The position numbers and the translations under genes are program-made. 64,000 nucleotides of DNA. It comes from Variovorax paradoxus (lineage in GTDB: Bacteria > Pseudomonadota > Gammaproteobacteria > Burkholderiales > Burkholderiaceae_C). The notes under the pieces were generated by a model, which did not search any database, had not been told where the DNA came from, and saw only the letters and a list, made by a program, of their open reading frames with translations. Below are positions 1 to 10,886 of the stretch, piece after piece (positions within the stretch are counted from its first letter, which is position 1; every line of letters starts with the position of its first letter). The stretch lies in contig NZ_CP102931.1 of the NCBI RefSeq assembly GCF_024734665.1, positions 5,020,001-5,084,000 of the forward strand. Direction: 5' to 3'.

Positions 1-309
1 GATTACTCCCACGCCCAGGCCATCCTGCTCGACGCTCATGTCGAAGGTTATGGCGGTGGCGGCAAGGCATTCGATTGGTCACTTCTTCCACCCGCCGTCG
101 ACGCTCACCTCGTCTTGAGTGGTGGGCTCACACCTGCAAACGTGAGCGATGGCATTCGCATCCTGCGGACGCGCTGCAAGACGCTGTCCGTTGATGTGAG
201 CTCGGGCGTCGAAATCGACGGTCCCGGGAACAAGGGCCTCAAGGACGCCGGAAAGATCCGGCAATTCGTCGCAGCCGTCAGGGCTGCCGACGCGTCCTTC
301 TCCAGTTAG
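1..309 (+). CDS. trpF: Phosphoribosylanthranilate isomerase, C-terminal part (5' end outside window)
   Basis: This is the last 102 codons of a TrpF, the enzyme that converts N-(5-phosphoribosyl)anthranilate to CdRP in tryptophan synthesis. The frame is open from base 1 to TAG at 307-309; family members are about 205-220 residues, so roughly half is missing upstream. Visible family motifs are [18 protein letters not shown] (fragment residues 9-26), the phosphate-binding [10 protein letters not shown] (39-48), and VDVSSGVE followed by GPGNKG near the end. The Asp of LLDA (residue 11) matches the catalytic base of the family; this is inferred from motif alignment. trpB begins 47 bases downstream in the same direction, so the two are probably co-transcribed. 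Confidence 0.93.
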   Translation, partial: DYSHAQAILLDAHVEGYGGGGKAFDWSLLPPAVDAHLVLSGGLTPANVSDGIRILRTRCKTLSVDVSSGVEIDGPGNKGLKDAGKIRQFVAAVRAADASFSS

Positions 310-356
310 CCGCCGCAGCCGATCGTTGTCGGGCTGCGGCTCACCGATCGAGAACC

Positions 357-1643
357 ATGCAAAGCCAATTCCAGGACTACCAGCAACCCGACGCCACCGG
401 CCACTTCGGCAACTACGGCGGCACCTTCGCGAGCGAAACGCTCACCCACGCGATCAACGAACTGCGCGACGCGTATGCGAAGTTCAAAGACGATCCCGCG
501 TTTCTCGCCGAATTCCACTACGAGCTGAAGCACTTCGTCGGCCGCCCCTCGCCGATCTACCACGCTGCGCGCACCAGCCGTGAAATGGGTGGCGCGCAGA
601 TCTACCTGAAGCGCGAAGACCTGAACCACACCGGCGCGCACAAGATCAACAACGTGATCGGCCAGGCGATGCTCGCGCGCCGCATGGGCAAGCCCCGCGT
701 GATCGCCGAAACCGGCGCCGGCCAGCACGGCGTGGCAACCGCCACCATCTGCGCGCGCTACGGCCTCGAATGCGTGGTCTACATGGGCAGCCAGGACGTG
801 AAGCGCCAGAGCCCCAACGTCTACCGCATGAACCTGCTCGGCGCGACCGTGGTGCCCGTCGAATCCGGCAGCAAGACGCTGAAGGACGCGCTCAACGAGG
901 CAATGCGCGACTGGGTCACCAACGTGGAAAACACCTTCTACATCATCGGTACCGTCGCCGGCCCGCACCCCTATCCGACGATGGTGCGCGACTTCCAGAG
1001 CGTGATCGGCACCGAGTGCATCGAGCAGATGCCGGCCATGCTCGCAGCCGACGGCATCACCGGCGAGGCCGAAGGCAAACAGCCCGATGTGGTCGTCGCC
1101 TGCGTGGGCGGCGGCAGCAACGCGATGGGCATCTTCCATCCGTACATTCCGTTCGCGGGCACGCGCCTGATCGGCGTCGAAGCGGCTGGCGAAGGGCTCG
1201 ACAGCGGCAAGCACTCGGCGTCGATCCTGCGCGGCAGCCCCGGCGTGCTGCACGGCAACCGCACCTACCTGCTGCAGAACGAAGACGGCCAGATCACCGA
1301 GACCCACAGCATCAGCGCGGGCCTCGACTACCCTGGCGTGGGCCCAGAGCACGCGTACCTGGCCGACATCGGCCGTGCCGAATACGTCGGCATCACCGAC
1401 ACCGAAGCGCTCGAAGCCTTCCACTACCTGTGCCGAACGGAGGGCATCATCCCCGCGCTCGAATCCAGCCATGCCCTGGCCCATGCAATGAAGCTCGCCA
1501 AGACCATGCGCCCCGACCAGTCGATCCTGGTGAACCTCTCGGGCCGCGGCGACAAGGACATCGGCACCGTCGCCGACCTGTCGGGTGTCGATTTCTACGA
1601 CCGGCCCTCGATGCGCGGTCTGAGCGTGAAGGGAGGCAAGTGA
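357..1643 (+). CDS. trpB: Tryptophan synthase beta chain
   Basis: PLP enzyme that condenses indole with serine to give tryptophan, working in the alpha2-beta2 complex with TrpA encoded next door. The 428-residue length is normal for TrpB. The PLP-binding lysine lies in GAHKINN (Lys96), the active-site Glu in [10 protein letters not shown] (Glu118), and the cofactor phosphate loop is [10 protein letters not shown] (residues 251-260). The chosen ATG gives the expected TrpB N-terminus, with [13 protein letters not shown] at residues 17-29. The stop overlaps the trpA start as TGATG, a typical translational coupling that keeps the two subunits equimolar. Confidence 0.98.
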   Translation: MQSQFQDYQQPDATGHFGNYGGTFASETLTHAINELRDAYAKFKDDPAFLAEFHYELKHFVGRPSPIYHAARTSREMGGAQIYLKREDLNHTGAHKINNVIGQAMLARRMGKPRVIAETGAGQHGVATATICARYGLECVVYMGSQDVKRQSPNVYRMNLLGATVVPVESGSKTLKDALNEAMRDWVTNVENTFYIIGTVAGPHPYPTMVRDFQSVIGTECIEQMPAMLAADGITGEAEGKQPDVVVACVGGGSNAMGIFHPYIPFAGTRLIGVEAAGEGLDSGKHSASILRGSPGVLHGNRTYLLQNEDGQITETHSISAGLDYPGVGPEHAYLADIGRAEYVGITDTEALEAFHYLCRTEGIIPALESSHALAHAMKLAKTMRPDQSILVNLSGRGDKDIGTVADLSGVDFYDRPSMRGLSVKGGK

Positions 1644-2488
1644 TGAGCCGCATTGCCACCACCTTCGACGCGCTGAAAAAAGACGGCCGCCGCGCCCTGA
1701 TTCCCTACGTGACCGCCGGCTTCCCCTTTGCCGACATCACGCCCGAGCTGATGCACGGCATGGTCGAGGCCGGCGCCGACGTGATCGAGCTGGGTGTGCC
1801 CTTCTCCGACCCCATGGCCGACGGGCCAGTGATCCAGAAGGCCGGTGAAGCCGCGCTGGCATTGGGCATCGGCATGAAGCAGGTGCTCGCCATCGTGGCC
1901 GCCTTCCGCCAGAAGGACACGACCACGCCCGTGGTGCTGATGGGCTATGCCAACCCCGTCGAGCGCTACGACCTCGTGCACGGCAAGAAGGCCTTCATCC
2001 GCGATGCGGTCGCAGCCGGCGTCGACGGCCTGCTGGTGGTCGACTACCCGCCGGAAGAATGCGAAGACTTCGCCGCCGAGCTGAAGGCGGCCGGCATCGA
2101 CCTGATCTTCCTGCTGGCCCCGACCAGCACCGACGAGCGCATGGCGCAGGTCGCGCGCATCGCCAGCGGCTACGTCTACTATGTGTCGCTCAAGGGCGTG
2201 ACGGGCGCCGGCCACCTCGACACCGAGGCGGTCGGCCAGATGGTCCCGCGCATCCGCCAGCACTTGAGCATCCCGGTCGGCGTGGGCTTCGGCATCCGCG
2301 ACGCGCGCACCGCGCAGGCGGTCGGATCGGCCGCGGATGCGGTCATCATCGGCACCAAGATCATTCAACTCATCGAAGACCAGCCCCGCGAGCGGGTGGT
2401 GCCGGCGGTGCGCGAATTCCTTGCGGGCATCCGCGAGGCGCTCGATGCACTGCCTGCCGCCACGGCCAAGAACGCGGCTGGTCGATAA
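1643..2488 (+). CDS. trpA: Tryptophan synthase alpha chain
   Basis: Cleaves indole-3-glycerol phosphate to indole, which is channelled to TrpB. The protein is 281 residues. The catalytic pair Glu49 and Asp60 sits in [15 protein letters not shown], with numbering identical to the well-studied enterobacterial enzyme, and the phosphate-binding region [12 protein letters not shown] is present near residue 210. The frame is open far upstream through trpB, but the ATG at 1643 overlapping the trpB stop is clearly the start because the family motifs begin directly after it. accD follows 25 bases later with an AAGGAG ribosome-binding site. Confidence 0.98.
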   Translation: MSRIATTFDALKKDGRRALIPYVTAGFPFADITPELMHGMVEAGADVIELGVPFSDPMADGPVIQKAGEAALALGIGMKQVLAIVAAFRQKDTTTPVVLMGYANPVERYDLVHGKKAFIRDAVAAGVDGLLVVDYPPEECEDFAAELKAAGIDLIFLLAPTSTDERMAQVARIASGYVYYVSLKGVTGAGHLDTEAVGQMVPRIRQHLSIPVGVGFGIRDARTAQAVGSAADAVIIGTKIIQLIEDQPRERVVPAVREFLAGIREALDALPAATAKNAAGR

Positions 2489-2513
2489 TCACCGCCAACA
2501 CAAGGAGCCCCTT

Positions 2514-3386
2514 ATGAGCTGGCTTGAAAAACTGCTACCCGCCAAGATTGCACAAACCGACCCGTCCGAGCGCCGCCAGGTGCCCGAGGGTCTGTGGATC
2601 AAATGCCCCGCCTGCGAGACCGTTCTGTACAAGACCGACCTCGAGCACAACCAGAACGTCTGCCCCAGCTGCAGCCACCACCACCGCATTGGCGCCCGCG
2701 CGCGGCTCGACGCGTTCCTCGACGCCGAGGGCCGCTATGAAGTCGGCCAGGAAGTGCTGCCGGTCGATGCGCTGAAGTTCAAGGACAGCCGCAAGTACCC
2801 CGAGCGCCTGAAGGAAGCCCTGGAAAACACCGGCGAGACCGATGCGCTGGTCGTCATGGGCGGCTCGGTCCACAGCATCAGCGTGGTCGTGGCCTGCTTC
2901 GAGTTCGAATTCATGGGCGGCAGCATGGGCAGCGTGGTCGGCGAGCGCTTCGTGCGCGGCGTCGAGACCGCCATCGAGCAGAAGGTGCCCTTCATCTGCT
3001 TCACCGCCACCGGCGGCGCGCGCATGCAGGAAGGCCTGCTCTCGCTGATGCAGATGGCCAAGACCAATGCCGCGCTCACGCGCCTGGCGAAGAAGGGCCT
3101 GCCCTACATCAGCGTGCTGACCGACCCGACCATGGGTGGCGTGTCGGCAGGCTTCGCCTTCGTGGGCGACGTGGTGATCGCCGAGCCCAAGGCGCTGATC
3201 GGCTTTGCCGGCCCGCGCGTGATCGAATCGACCGTGCGCGTGACGCTGCCCGAAGGCTTCCAGCGTGCCGAGTTCCTGCAGACCAAGGGCGCCATCGACT
3301 TCATCAGCGACCGCCGCGAACTGCGCAAGACCATCGCCAGCACGCTGGCCATGCTGCTGCGCCAGCCGGCCGACGCGGTCAGCTGA
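2514..3386 (+). CDS. accD: Acetyl-CoA carboxylase carboxyltransferase, beta subunit
   Basis: Beta subunit of the carboxyltransferase that moves carboxyl from biotin to acetyl-CoA, the first committed step of fatty-acid synthesis; its partner AccA is not in the window. It has 290 residues. The N-terminal zinc ribbon is complete: CPAC at Cys31/Cys34 and CPSC at Cys50/Cys53. The crotonase-like carboxyltransferase core follows, with GGARMQEG and the glycine-rich [10 protein letters not shown] region. The ATG at 2514 follows AAGGAG at 2502-2507. The trpFBA-accD order is common in Burkholderiales. A strong terminator directly downstream ends the operon. Confidence 0.97.
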   Translation: MSWLEKLLPAKIAQTDPSERRQVPEGLWIKCPACETVLYKTDLEHNQNVCPSCSHHHRIGARARLDAFLDAEGRYEVGQEVLPVDALKFKDSRKYPERLKEALENTGETDALVVMGGSVHSISVVVACFEFEFMGGSMGSVVGERFVRGVETAIEQKVPFICFTATGGARMQEGLLSLMQMAKTNAALTRLAKKGLPYISVLTDPTMGGVSAGFAFVGDVVIAEPKALIGFAGPRVIESTVRVTLPEGFQRAEFLQTKGAIDFISDRRELRKTIASTLAMLLRQPADAVS

Positions 3387-3406
3387 ACGAGACAGGTCAA
3401 AAGCAA

Positions 3407-3440
3407 AAGGGCCCGGGTGCATCGCACCCGGGCCCTTTTT
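3407..3440. terminator. Bidirectional rho-independent terminator between accD and yggT
   Basis: A perfect 12-bp GC-rich stem, GGGCCCGGGTGC (3409-3420) and GCACCCGGGCCC (3424-3435), closes a 3-base ATC loop. Five T residues follow on the plus strand, and a T-rich run (from CAAAAG at 3404-3409) follows on the minus strand. It lies between converging genes, so it can end accD and the yggT-like gene from both sides. Confidence 0.92.
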
Positions 3441-3458
3441 CTTGGGGAATTCAGAAGT

Positions 3459-4019
3459 TCAGAAAGTCAGTTGATAGGCAAACACCAGCAGGTTGCCCAG
3501 CACGATCGCGATCACCTGCAGCACGACGATGGCGGCCAGCGGCGACAGATCGACCCCGCCGATCAGCGGAATGAAGCGGCGAAACGGCCGCACCAGTGGC
3601 TCGGCCAGGCGCGAGATCAGGTCGAGCAGCATCGGCGAGGCGTTCGGAATCCAAGACAGCACCGCGTAGACCACCAGCAGCGCGGTCAGGCCGGACACCG
3701 CCAATTGCATCAGCCCGACCAGCGACACCAGCGGCAAGGTCGCGATGCGCCCCAGGTTGCCCACCAGCAGCCACAGCAGCAGGAACTTCAGCATCACCAG
3801 CAGCCAGGCCGCGATCAGGCTTGCCAGGTCCCAGCGCTTCACCGCGGGCACGATGCGCCGCAGCGGCAGCACGATCCAGTCGGTGATGGCGAACACGAAG
3901 CGCCCGAGCGGATTGCCGAACGGCACCCGGTGGTACTGCATGTAGAGCCGCAGCAGACATGCGCCGCCGAGGAGGCCGACGATCACGTCGAGAAGGAACG
4001 AGGGAATCTGATAGAGCAT
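3459..4019 (-). CDS. YggT family integral membrane protein
   Basis: Small hydrophobic membrane protein of 186 residues with two YggT repeats. Each repeat is a transmembrane hairpin with the signature of a helix, then ITDWIVLPLRRIVP (first copy, about residues 44-57) or ISRLAEPLVRPFRRFIP (second copy, about 135-151). The ATG at 4019 (MLYQIPSF) was preferred over the longer open frame because upstream residues are charged and unlike the family. Members are linked to osmotic tolerance or membrane-protein positioning in some bacteria, but the biochemical role is not established. It is divergent from the LON-domain gene, about 50 bases away. Confidence 0.9.
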   Translation of the reverse strand: MLYQIPSFLLDVIVGLLGGACLLRLYMQYHRVPFGNPLGRFVFAITDWIVLPLRRIVPAVKRWDLASLIAAWLLVMLKFLLLWLLVGNLGRIATLPLVSLVGLMQLAVSGLTALLVVYAVLSWIPNASPMLLDLISRLAEPLVRPFRRFIPLIGGVDLSPLAAIVVLQVIAIVLGNLLVFAYQLTF

Positions 4020-4068
4020 GGGGCGTGGCCGTGAGCGGAATGCGATGATAGCCACGCAAGGCTCTTCG

Positions 4069-4713
4069 ATGACGACACAACCCTTTTTGCATTCACTGCC
4101 ATTGTTCCCGCTCGGTACTGTCCTGTTTCCGGGTGGCCTTCTTCCACTGCGCATCTTCGAGGTTCGTTATCTCGACATGATCGGCAAGTGCCGCAAGGCC
4201 GACGCACCCTTCGGCGTTGTGAGCCTCACCAGCGGCAGCGAAGTGCGCAAGGCCGGCGCCGATGCGGAAAGCTTTGCCGGCATCGGCACGCTGGCCATGA
4301 TCCGCGAGTTCGAATCGCCGCAGAGCGGACTGCTGCAGATCGAATGCGTGGGCACGCAACGCTTTCGGGTTCGCAGCAATGAGCTGCAGAAGCACGGCCT
4401 GTGGGTCGCCGAGGTCGAGGCCGTGAGCGACGACATCGCGCTCGAAATTCCCGACGACTTGCGCCACACCGCCACCGCGCTGCAGCGCCTGATCGACACG
4501 CTGGAAGAGCGCCGCCGCGCGCAAGGCGAAGCGGTGCGGCTGCCGATCGGCGCACCTTACCAGCTCAACGATTGCGGCTGGGTGGCCAACCGCTGGTGCG
4601 AACTGGTGCCGATGCAACTCGAACTGCGCCAGCGCCTGATGGAGCTCGACAGTCCGCTGATGCGGCTCGAACTGGTCAGCGATCTGCTCGCACGCACGGG
4701 CATCACTGAATAG
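4069..4713 (+). CDS. LON N-terminal substrate-binding domain protein
   Basis: A 214-residue protein made only of the LON substrate-binding domain; the ATPase and protease parts of Lon are absent. The family signature FPLGTVLFPGGLLPLRIFEVRY lies at about residues 13-34, followed by a small beta-domain and a C-terminal helical part with ELRQRLMELDS. Such stand-alone proteins are widespread in proteobacteria and may act as adaptors or peptide binders, but no function is proven. The start at 4069 (MTTQPFLHS) is favoured; an in-frame ATG at 4045 is an alternative. The gene is followed by a short T-loop hairpin. Confidence 0.9.
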   Translation: MTTQPFLHSLPLFPLGTVLFPGGLLPLRIFEVRYLDMIGKCRKADAPFGVVSLTSGSEVRKAGADAESFAGIGTLAMIREFESPQSGLLQIECVGTQRFRVRSNELQKHGLWVAEVEAVSDDIALEIPDDLRHTATALQRLIDTLEERRRAQGEAVRLPIGAPYQLNDCGWVANRWCELVPMQLELRQRLMELDSPLMRLELVSDLLARTGITE

Positions 4714-4716
4714 GTC

Positions 4717-4733
4717 GCTACTTTTTTTGTAGC
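4717..4733 (+). repeat. Short hairpin GCTAC-T7-GTAGC downstream of the LON-domain gene
   Basis: Five-base arms (4717-4721 and 4729-4733) flank a run of seven T residues. It is three bases after the LON-domain stop, so it could be a weak terminator. It resembles the GCTATC-A5-GATAGC hairpin at 35362-35378 with the opposite loop, which suggests both belong to a short dispersed intergenic repeat family. Confidence 0.5.
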
Positions 4734-4746
4734 ACATTGCGCAGGA

Positions 4747-4794
4747 TTGACGGGCGCTGGGCGCAGGTTTTATTCAAACCCGATGGGCTAAAAT
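4747..4794 (+). promoter_or_regulatory. Probable lysS promoter region
   Basis: The sequence holds TTGACG at 4747-4752 followed after 17-18 bases by TTATTC/TATTCA (4770-4776). Further down is a second, stronger -10-like hexamer, TAAAAT (4789-4794), inside GGGCTAAAATGCC. The latter pattern recurs before acpP and, as GGGCTATAAT, before rpmF. Either could drive lysS (ATG 4838). This is an eye-made assignment with no mapped transcription start. Confidence 0.5.
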
Positions 4795-4837
4795 GCCAGC
4801 CCCGCGCACGCTCCCGGATGCGCGTCACCCGCCTCCC

Positions 4838-6381
<1,544 letters not shown>

Positions 6382-6385
<4 letters not shown>

Positions 6386-7662
6386 GCGTGCTGTCACCGT
6401 CGTCGCTGCCGACGATCGGCATCGACTTCGGCACCTCCAATTCCGCCGTGGCCTGCCGGGTCGACGGCGAGGCCCGCCTGTTGCCCATCGAAGGCGCGGC
6501 CACCACCCTGCCCACCGCGATCTTCTTCAACGCCGAAGACCGCACGACCCACTTTGGCCGCGATGCCATCGGCCAGTACCTCTCGGGCACCGAAGGCCGC
6601 CTGATGCGCTCGCTGAAAAGCCTGCTCGGCAGCGCGCTGATGCAGGAGAAGACTGCCATCTACGACGGCCTCGTGAGCTTCGAGGACATCATCGCGCGCT
6701 TCCTGCGCGAACTGGCCATGCGCGCCAGCCGCGAGCTCGGCCAGATGCCCGAGCGCGTGGTGATCGGACGGCCCGTGCATTTCGTGGACGACGATGCCAA
6801 GCGCGACGAACGTGCGGAAGAAAGCCTGCGCCACGCAGCGCGCGCGGCGGGCTTTCGCGAGATCGCCTTCCAGCTCGAACCGATCGCAGCCGCGTTCGAC
6901 TACGAACAGCGCATCGCCAAGGAGTCGATCGTGCTCATCGTCGACATCGGCGGTGGCACCTCCGACTTCACCGTTGTGCGCGTCGGCCCCGAGCGTGCCG
7001 CGCGCGAGGACCGCAGCGACGACGTACTGGCCACCAGCGGCGTGCACATCGGCGGTACCGACTTCGACCAGCGCCTGAACCTCGAGCGCGTGATGCCGCA
7101 ATTCGGCTTTCGCCACCACGGGCCACAGGGGCGCGAGGTGCCGAGCAAGGTGTTCTTCGAGCTTTCGTCCTGGCACCTGATCAACTGGCTCTACGCCGCC
7201 AAGGCGGTGCGCCAGGCGAAAGACCTGCGCACGAGCTACAGCGACACGCGACTGCACGACCGGCTCATGACCGTGCTCGAAGAGCGGCACGGGCACCGCA
7301 TCGCGAGTGCGGTGGAAGCCGCCAAGATCGATGCCTCGGTGACCGATGCAGCGACGGCCATCGACCTTTCCTGCGCCGAGCGCGGGCTGGAGGCCTCGCT
7401 CACGCCGGACGACATGGCACAGCAGCTGGCCGGACCACTCGAGAACGTGATTGCGTGCGCCCACGCCTGCGTCAAGCGCGCGGGCTTGCGCAGCGGCGAC
7501 CTCGACGCGATCTACCTCACCGGCGGCTCTTCAGCGCTGCGACCGTTCCAGCACGCCCTGCGCAAGAGCTTTGCGGGCGTGAACCTGGTCGAAGGCGACC
7601 TGTTCGGCGGCGTGGCCACGGGGCTGGCCTGCGCGGCGCGCACGGAGCGCCGTCGCGCATGA
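6382..7662 (+). CDS. yegD: YegD-like Hsp70-family ATPase
   Basis: A 426-residue actin-fold ATPase related to DnaK but without the substrate-binding and lid domains. Phosphate-1 loop GIDFGTSNS is at residues 13-21, phosphate-2 [11 protein letters not shown] at about 188-198 and the adenosine motif [11 protein letters not shown] near 379-389. Length and layout match the E. coli YegD group, whose client is unknown. The start is TTG at 6382, overlapping the lysS stop by four bases (TTGA); a GTG at 6388 is the other option. The following protease-like gene overlaps by ATGA, so lysS, this gene and the next form one transcription unit. Confidence 0.88.
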
Positions 7663-8177
7663 AATACCTGGCGGGCTATCCGGCACCCCTGCTGGACCAG
7701 GTCCGCCAGCTGATCGCCGAAGACAAGCTCGCCGCGCTGCTCGGCAAGCGCTACCCCGACGGGGTGCACAACGTGCAGACCGACCGCGCGCTTTATGAGT
7801 ACGTGAGCGAGCTCAAGAGCGAGTTCATGCGCAAGGCCGAACCGCTGTCGAAGGTGATGTTCGACAACAAGCTGCACGTGATCCGCAACGCGCTGGGCAC
7901 GCACACCACGGTGTCGCGCGTGCAGGGCGGCAAGCTCAAGGCCAAGCGGGAGATCCGGGTGGCGAGCCTGTTCAAGGGGGTGCCGCTGGCCTGGTTGCGG
8001 ATGATCGTCGTGCATGAGCTGGCGCATATGAAGGAGCGGGAGCACGACAAGGCTTTTTATGCGCTGTGCATGCACATGGAGCCGGACTATCAGCAGCTTG
8101 AATTCGACCTGCGGCTGTATCTGACCCATCTGGACATGAACGGCCGTCGGCTCTGGGACGCCAGCTCCCGGCCCTGA
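7659..8177 (+). CDS. YgjP-like zinc metallopeptidase domain protein
   Basis: A 172-residue protein of the YgjP/DUF45 group of putative zinc-dependent hydrolases. The metal site is visible as HELAH (His119, Glu120, His123) followed by a third ligand in EREHDKAF (His129), the spacing seen in the family. The N-terminal half is helical and charged. It starts at ATG 7659, overlapping the end of the Hsp70-like gene by four bases, which suggests a joint role in protein handling; the substrate is unknown. Its stop codon abuts the stop of the converging glycosyltransferase within one TGATCA hexamer. Confidence 0.85.
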   Translation: MKYLAGYPAPLLDQVRQLIAEDKLAALLGKRYPDGVHNVQTDRALYEYVSELKSEFMRKAEPLSKVMFDNKLHVIRNALGTHTTVSRVQGGKLKAKREIRVASLFKGVPLAWLRMIVVHELAHMKEREHDKAFYALCMHMEPDYQQLEFDLRLYLTHLDMNGRRLWDASSRP

Positions 8178-8993
8178 TCAGTCGGACGCGAAGAACGCGG
8201 ACAACTCGCGCGCCAGCACCTCGACCTCTTCCTGGGACATGGTCTCGATGGCATGCGACGCACGCAGGTTCTCGGTGCCATGAAGGCTCTCGATCAATTC
8301 ATTGCGCGAGCCCGAATCGTGGTGCAAATGGAAAAGGGGTACGTGCATCGAGTGCCAACGCAGACCCAGCCGCCCTGCCCTGCGCAGCAGTTCGTCGTCC
8401 TCGCCGCCCCATCCTTCCAGGCGTGCGTTGTACCCGCCGACACGGATGTACTCGCTGCGCTTGAACAGCACGATGCCCCCATTGGCATTCGAGTACAGCA
8501 CGCCGGCATCCGGAGGCAGTTGCTCCACGTTGATCGACGCGAATCGGGCGTAGTCGGGCAACTGCATGAAATCGCGCTTGAGTTCACCCGTCACGTTGAT
8601 GACGCTCCAGTAGGGACACAGCACCTCGCTGCTGTCCCGGTCCAGCAGCACATCGACACAGCCACGCAGCGTTGAAGGCTGGGCAATGGAATCGGCGTCG
8701 TGGAAGCAGATCACAGGGCTGCGGGCCAGCCGGACGCCCGTGTTGTAGAGCATCGACTTGGGAAACGGCCCGTCGTGATGGATGAAGACATGCCGGATCT
8801 TCGGATCGCGCAGCCGCTGCCAGTCGAAGCGCGGCGCCGTTGCCGCCTCCATCAACCACAGCCGGTAGTCGGTATAGGTGTAGGCCAGATGCGCCAGCAC
8901 GGCATAGAGGTTCTCGCGCCGCTCTTCGGTCGCCTCCCTGTACGAAACGATGATGTCTATATCGCGAAGGGAGATCTTGTCGGTTGCCGTCAT
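8178..8993 (-). CDS. Glycosyltransferase family 2 / galactosyltransferase-like
   Basis: A 271-residue GT-A fold glycosyltransferase. The nucleotide-sugar and metal motif is FHDADS (Asp99-Ala-Asp101). The acceptor-side signature NGGIVLFKR...GGYNARLEGWGGEDDELLRR (about residues 171-205) is typical of the galactosyl/N-acetylgalactosaminyl-transferase C-terminal module also found in chondroitin-type polymerases. There is no signal peptide or membrane helix, so it probably acts at the cytoplasmic face. It starts 13 bases after the methyltransferase stop. The acceptor and sugar cannot be told from sequence. Confidence 0.82.
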   Translation of the reverse strand: MTATDKISLRDIDIIVSYREATEERRENLYAVLAHLAYTYTDYRLWLMEAATAPRFDWQRLRDPKIRHVFIHHDGPFPKSMLYNTGVRLARSPVICFHDADSIAQPSTLRGCVDVLLDRDSSEVLCPYWSVINVTGELKRDFMQLPDYARFASINVEQLPPDAGVLYSNANGGIVLFKRSEYIRVGGYNARLEGWGGEDDELLRRAGRLGLRWHSMHVPLFHLHHDSGSRNELIESLHGTENLRASHAIETMSQEEVEVLARELSAFFASD

Positions 8994-9006
8994 GAAACAA
9001 CGTCCG

Positions 9007-9681
9007 TCAGAAGGGGCGGTACAGCACGACGTTGTGTTCGTCGGCCGGCTCCTTGTAGCGCGTGTCGTGAATCGTCAGGTTGACGGCCTGCTTCTTGTCG
9101 CTGGAATGGTCGTTGAAAACTCCCGCTCCATTGACCGCACTCACTACCTCCGCCAAACCCGGCCCAGCCCAGTTGTCGTGCCCCCTGAGCAGATAGAAGT
9201 GCATCACGCCGCACTGCTGGTGCGCCCAGTAGTCGTGCCAGCCGAACGAATCCGGACGCCACAGCGAGTTGTGGCCTTCGAAGAAGATGGGACGGCTCAT
9301 CGGCATGCATTCCGGCGTGGAAACGATGAGATAACGGGAGCGGTAGTTGAGAAATTCCAGCAGGTCGCGGCCTTGCGAGTGGAGCATGTGCTCGATGACA
9401 TCGCCCAGGATCACCACGTCGTAGAGATCGCCGCTGCGTTCATAGAGCTTGTCGGCCGTGATCGGAAGAATCTGGTGGTAGCCGACCTCGCGCAGTTGAG
9501 GGAATGCCGCTTCGTCGCACTCCAGCGCGGTCAGCTCGCATTCGGGCACGACGTTCTTGAGCAAGGCGCCATATTTGCCGCCCCCGGCACCGATGTCCAG
9601 GATGCGCTTGGGATTGATCGTCTTGACGACGTGCTGCGTCAAGCTGTCGAAAGTCAGCCAGGATTCGCCGATGTGCGCCAT
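9007..9681 (-). CDS. Class I SAM-dependent methyltransferase
   Basis: A 224-residue Rossmann-fold methyltransferase. The SAM-binding glycine loop is ILDIGAGGGKYG (residues 27-38), the ribose-binding acid is in ALECDE (52-57), and motif II/III is VVILGDVIEHM (89-99). The second half, with WRPDSFGWHDYWAHQQCG, is unlike the common small-molecule methylases. First gene of a two-gene minus-strand unit with the glycosyltransferase, so a role in methylating a surface glycan or its precursor is a fair guess, not shown. A 125-base gap separates it from nagZ. Confidence 0.82.
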   Translation of the reverse strand: MAHIGESWLTFDSLTQHVVKTINPKRILDIGAGGGKYGALLKNVVPECELTALECDEAAFPQLREVGYHQILPITADKLYERSGDLYDVVILGDVIEHMLHSQGRDLLEFLNYRSRYLIVSTPECMPMSRPIFFEGHNSLWRPDSFGWHDYWAHQQCGVMHFYLLRGHDNWAGPGLAEVVSAVNGAGVFNDHSSDKKQAVNLTIHDTRYKEPADEHNVVLYRPF

Positions 9682-9744
9682 GAGAAATGCCCCCCGAAAC
9701 CGCCTGATTCAGAACATTTGACTCTATAGGACGGCGCGACCGAC

Positions 9745-9775
9745 TTATCTAGCGTATTTGCCAGCTTGTTCACAA
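9745..9775 (-). promoter_or_regulatory. Possible promoter of the methyltransferase-glycosyltransferase unit
   Basis: Reading the minus strand, TTGTGA is followed after 18 bases by TAGATA, ending some 65 bases before the methyltransferase ATG at 9681. No other convincing pair is visible in this 125-base gap between nagZ and the methyltransferase. The assignment is by eye and weak. Confidence 0.3.
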
Positions 9776-9806
9776 ATGCGCCAATTCCGGATCGACTGAA
9801 CAGCCT

Positions 9807-10886
9807 TCAAACGTCCACCGTCCGCCTTGCATCGCGGTACCCGCGCGAAGCGACGAGCGTCGGCCAATCGGGTGCGGCGCCCTGCGGCAGCAGCGCCTGG
9901 CGGCGCGCTTCGCTGCTCGCGTCCGGCTGCCATCGGCCCGCGCGCGCGGCAGCCTCGAAGCCCTCGAGGAAGTCGTCGAGCAGACGCCCCTCGCCGATGC
10001 TCTGGTTGCACAGCAGCGCCATGTCGCAGCCGGCGTCGAGCGCGGCCAGCGCCGCATCGGTAAAGCTGAGCAGCCGGCCATCGATGTAGCGGCCCGCCTC
10101 CATGCTCAGGTCGTCGCTGAACACCGCCCCGCCGAAGGCAAAGCGCTGCCGCAGGATCGCCTTGAGCCATTTCGACGAAAACCCTGCCGGCCGCTTGTCG
10201 ACCTTCGGATAGATCACGTGCGCCGGCATCACCGCGCCGAGCGTGCCTGAGAGCCAGTCGTAGGGCCGCGCATCGTCATCCAGGATGGTCTTGAGGCCGC
10301 GCTTGTCCACCGGGATCTCGACATGCGAATCGGCCTGCACGAAGCCATGCCCCGGAAAATGTTTGCCGCAGTTGCGCATGCCCATCTGCAGCATGCCGTG
10401 CATCACGCTCTTGGCCAGCAGCGCCACCACGCGCGGATCGCGATGAAAGCTGCGGCTGCCGATCACGCTGCTGCCGCCGTAGTCCAGGTCGAGCACCGGC
10501 GCAAAGCTGAAGTCGACGCCACAGGCGCGCAGCTCGCCCGCCAGCACCTGCCCGACCGCGGTCGCGGCCTGGGTGGCGCGCATGGCATCGCGCATCCACA
10601 GCTCGCCGAGCACGCGCATCGATGGCAGGTGCGTGAAGCCGTCGGTACGAAAGCGCTGCACGCGGCCGCCCTCGTGGTCGACGCAGATCAGCAGGTCGGG
10701 GCGGATCGCCTTGATCTCGGCATTGAGCGCGGTCATCTGCGCGCGGTCTTGCCAGTTGCGGGCGAAATGGATCACACCGCCGACCAGCGGATTGGCGAGG
10801 CGGCGGCGGTCGGCGTTGTTGAGCTCGGTGGCCGCCACATCGATGATCAGCGGCGCATGGGGGCGAGCAGCGGGCCCGGCAGTCAT
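9807..10886 (-). CDS. nagZ: Beta-N-acetylhexosaminidase (peptidoglycan recycling)
   Basis: Cytoplasmic GH3 enzyme that removes GlcNAc from anhydro-muropeptides during cell-wall recycling. It has 359 residues, single-domain like other proteobacterial NagZ. The family signature KHFPGHG lies at 175-181, the mobile loop with the Asp-His dyad ADSH at 185-188, and the nucleophile region SDDLSM at 257-262. The ATG at 10886 overlaps the acpS stop (ATGA), so the longer upstream frame was rejected. It is the last gene of the 20-kb minus-strand block. Confidence 0.95.
   Translation of the reverse strand: MTAGPAARPHAPLIIDVAATELNNADRRRLANPLVGGVIHFARNWQDRAQMTALNAEIKAIRPDLLICVDHEGGRVQRFRTDGFTHLPSMRVLGELWMRDAMRATQAATAVGQVLAGELRACGVDFSFAPVLDLDYGGSSVIGSRSFHRDPRVVALLAKSVMHGMLQMGMRNCGKHFPGHGFVQADSHVEIPVDKRGLKTILDDDARPYDWLSGTLGAVMPAHVIYPKVDKRPAGFSSKWLKAILRQRFAFGGAVFSDDLSMEAGRYIDGRLLSFTDAALAALDAGCDMALLCNQSIGEGRLLDDFLEGFEAAARAGRWQPDASSEARRQALLPQGAAPDWPTLVASRGYRDARRTVDV

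Noticed and set aside
770..1642. Long upstream open frame leading into trpA
   Set aside because: The part before 1643 overlaps trpB and has shadow composition; TrpA motifs begin only after the ATG at 1643.
3417..4034. 205-codon plus-strand open frame opposite the YggT gene
   Set aside because: Gln/His/Arg-rich shadow of a membrane-protein gene that begins inside the bidirectional terminator.
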